This document shows positions 5,201 to 5,672 of a stretch of 5,672 nucleotides of DNA, one piece after another (positions within the stretch are counted from its first letter, which is position 1; every line of letters starts with the position of its first letter). The notes under the pieces are model-generated. The model did not search any database. It saw only the letters and a list, made by a program, of their open reading frames with translations, and was not told the origin of the DNA. The translations under genes and the position numbers were made by a program. Source of the DNA: CAZVYJ01 sp964631565 (GTDB taxonomy: Bacteria; Planctomycetota; Phycisphaerae; SM23-33); assembly GCA_964631565.1 (NCBI GenBank), contig CAZVYJ010000092.1:1-5672 (forward strand). Reading direction: 5' to 3'.

Positions 5201-5533
5201 ATGAATGCCGGGGCGGAAATAAATAATTCATGTGCCAACGGCGCATCCCAATCTAACAACATTCAATCTTTACCCATAACGAGTGCGTGGGCGAAGCAGG
5301 CTGGTTGTTTTGGATTCCTTTCGATAATTCCATTGCTGGCGCCTTTGTCGGTGATATTCTCTATAGTGGCGATTGGCGACCTCTTGATTCATCCCCAGAG
5401 ACGCGGTCTGGCCTGGGCGATATTCGGGCTGATAATGGGATTGGTCTTTACTTTTATACTCTTTAATTATGTGCTGCCTTTTATGTATGGGGTGTTTGCT
5501 TCGCTGGTGTTTGGTGGCGTACTTGGACCTTAG
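5201..5533 (+). CDS. Small membrane protein, DUF4190-like
   Basis: This 110-aa protein has a polar N-terminal part (1-34, rich in Asn/Ser) and two clear hydrophobic segments, about 36-62 and 69-90, joined by a short basic loop HPQRRG (64-69). A third hydrophobic stretch (91-108) ends the protein. The layout, a first helix ending in an IAIGDLL-type sequence, then a basic loop, then GLAWAIFGLIMG, matches the DUF4190 pattern of small bacterial membrane proteins, whose function is not known. No signal peptide cleavage site or catalytic motif is seen. No Shine-Dalgarno sequence precedes ATG 5201, which fits the promoter placed directly before it. Base composition is more T-rich than in rho or the phosphatase gene. 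The family call rests on pattern recognition; the membrane location is safer than the family. Confidence 0.65.
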   Translation: MNAGAEINNSCANGASQSNNIQSLPITSAWAKQAGCFGFLSIIPLLAPLSVIFSIVAIGDLLIHPQRRGLAWAIFGLIMGLVFTFILFNYVLPFMYGVFASLVFGGVLGP

Positions 5534-5541
5534 AGCGGGTT

Positions 5542-5565
5542 ACGCTAGCCTGTAGCGTTTAGGCT
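5542..5565 (+). repeat. Overlapping alternative hairpins after the DUF4190-like gene
   Basis: ACGCTA (5542-5547) pairs with TAGCGT (5553-5558) around a 5-nt loop, starting 8 nt after the stop codon and followed by TT. A competing stem, AGCCT (5547-5551) with AGGCT (5561-5565), uses the loop of the first. The two are mutually exclusive. The first might act as a weak terminator, but the T-run is too short to be sure. Confidence 0.35.
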
Positions 5566-5672
5566 CCACAAATCAGTTCCGACGATTTTGCACATATCAC
5601 ATGCCAGCCCCGCCCGTGAGGACTTTATGCGCTTTGCCCATCTTACCCATTGCGCCAAAAAGAGTTCGCGTC
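5566..5672. other. Terminal region without an assignable gene
   Basis: No gene can be assigned here. On the + strand an ATG at 5627 with GTGAGGA (5616-5622) before it opens a frame that reaches the edge, beginning MRFAHLTHCAKK. A second + frame from ATG 5601 is also open to the edge. On the - strand one frame enters from the edge and ends at 5597-5599 (C-terminus KVLTGGAGM), and another stays open to a stop at 5545-5547. All are too short to choose between without the flanking sequence. Confidence 0.3.

Noticed and set aside
1..5672. CRISPR arrays, tRNA or rRNA genes, insertion sequences and attachment sites
   Set aside because: No regularly spaced repeats, cloverleaf patterns, transposase motifs or terminal inverted repeats were seen on either strand.

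Overview
The window carries a compact run of genes, all on the + strand. It has a mixed GC content: high in the core genes, visibly lower in the first and last genes. Recognisable genes are coaE (dephospho-CoA kinase), rho (transcription terminator) and a HAD-family phosphatase of the phosphoglycolate phosphatase type. Three less-characterised genes accompany them: a large five-repeat protein of carboxypeptidase-regulatory-like (beta-sandwich) domains, a small UPF0175-like antitoxin-type protein, and a small DUF4190-like membrane protein. The coaE-rho adjacency, the Rho sequence and the large beta-sandwich repeat protein suggest a Planctomycetota (Phycisphaerae-like) chromosome. This is an inference from memory of gene order, which is also seen in some Desulfobacterota/Geobacter relatives, and not a proof.

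Layout. At 1-48 there is the 3' end of an upstream gene whose TGA stop overlaps the ATG of the next gene (ATGA), so the 504-aa repeat protein at 45-1559 is probably translationally coupled to it. A 148-nt gap with a hairpin leads to the UPF0175-like gene (1708-1938), which has a Shine-Dalgarno site but no toxin partner next to it. Next come a perfect TTGACA -35 with a plausible -10 and coaE (2026-2643). A 244-nt leader with two hairpins and a possible 31-codon leader peptide precedes rho (2888-4381). A perfect 13-bp hairpin (4428-4457) lies between rho and the phosphatase gene (4472-5143), only 14 nt before the phosphatase start codon. A near-consensus promoter (5163-5191) then drives the last gene (5201-5533), apparently as a leaderless transcript. 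The final 139 nt hold a small hairpin and no gene that can be assigned with confidence.

How the parts relate. CoaE (last step of CoA synthesis), Rho (RNA helicase terminator) and the phosphatase (2-phosphoglycolate clean-up) are housekeeping functions with no shared pathway; their proximity is conserved gene order rather than a functional module. The window does not show a clearly new multi-gene system. The points most worth a second look are regulatory: the structured rho leader with a possible leader peptide, the hairpin that forms the rho/phosphatase junction, and two promoters placed so close to start codons that their mRNAs would have little or no 5' leader. The unpaired UPF0175 protein and the signal-less repeat protein coupled to an unseen upstream gene are also worth checking.
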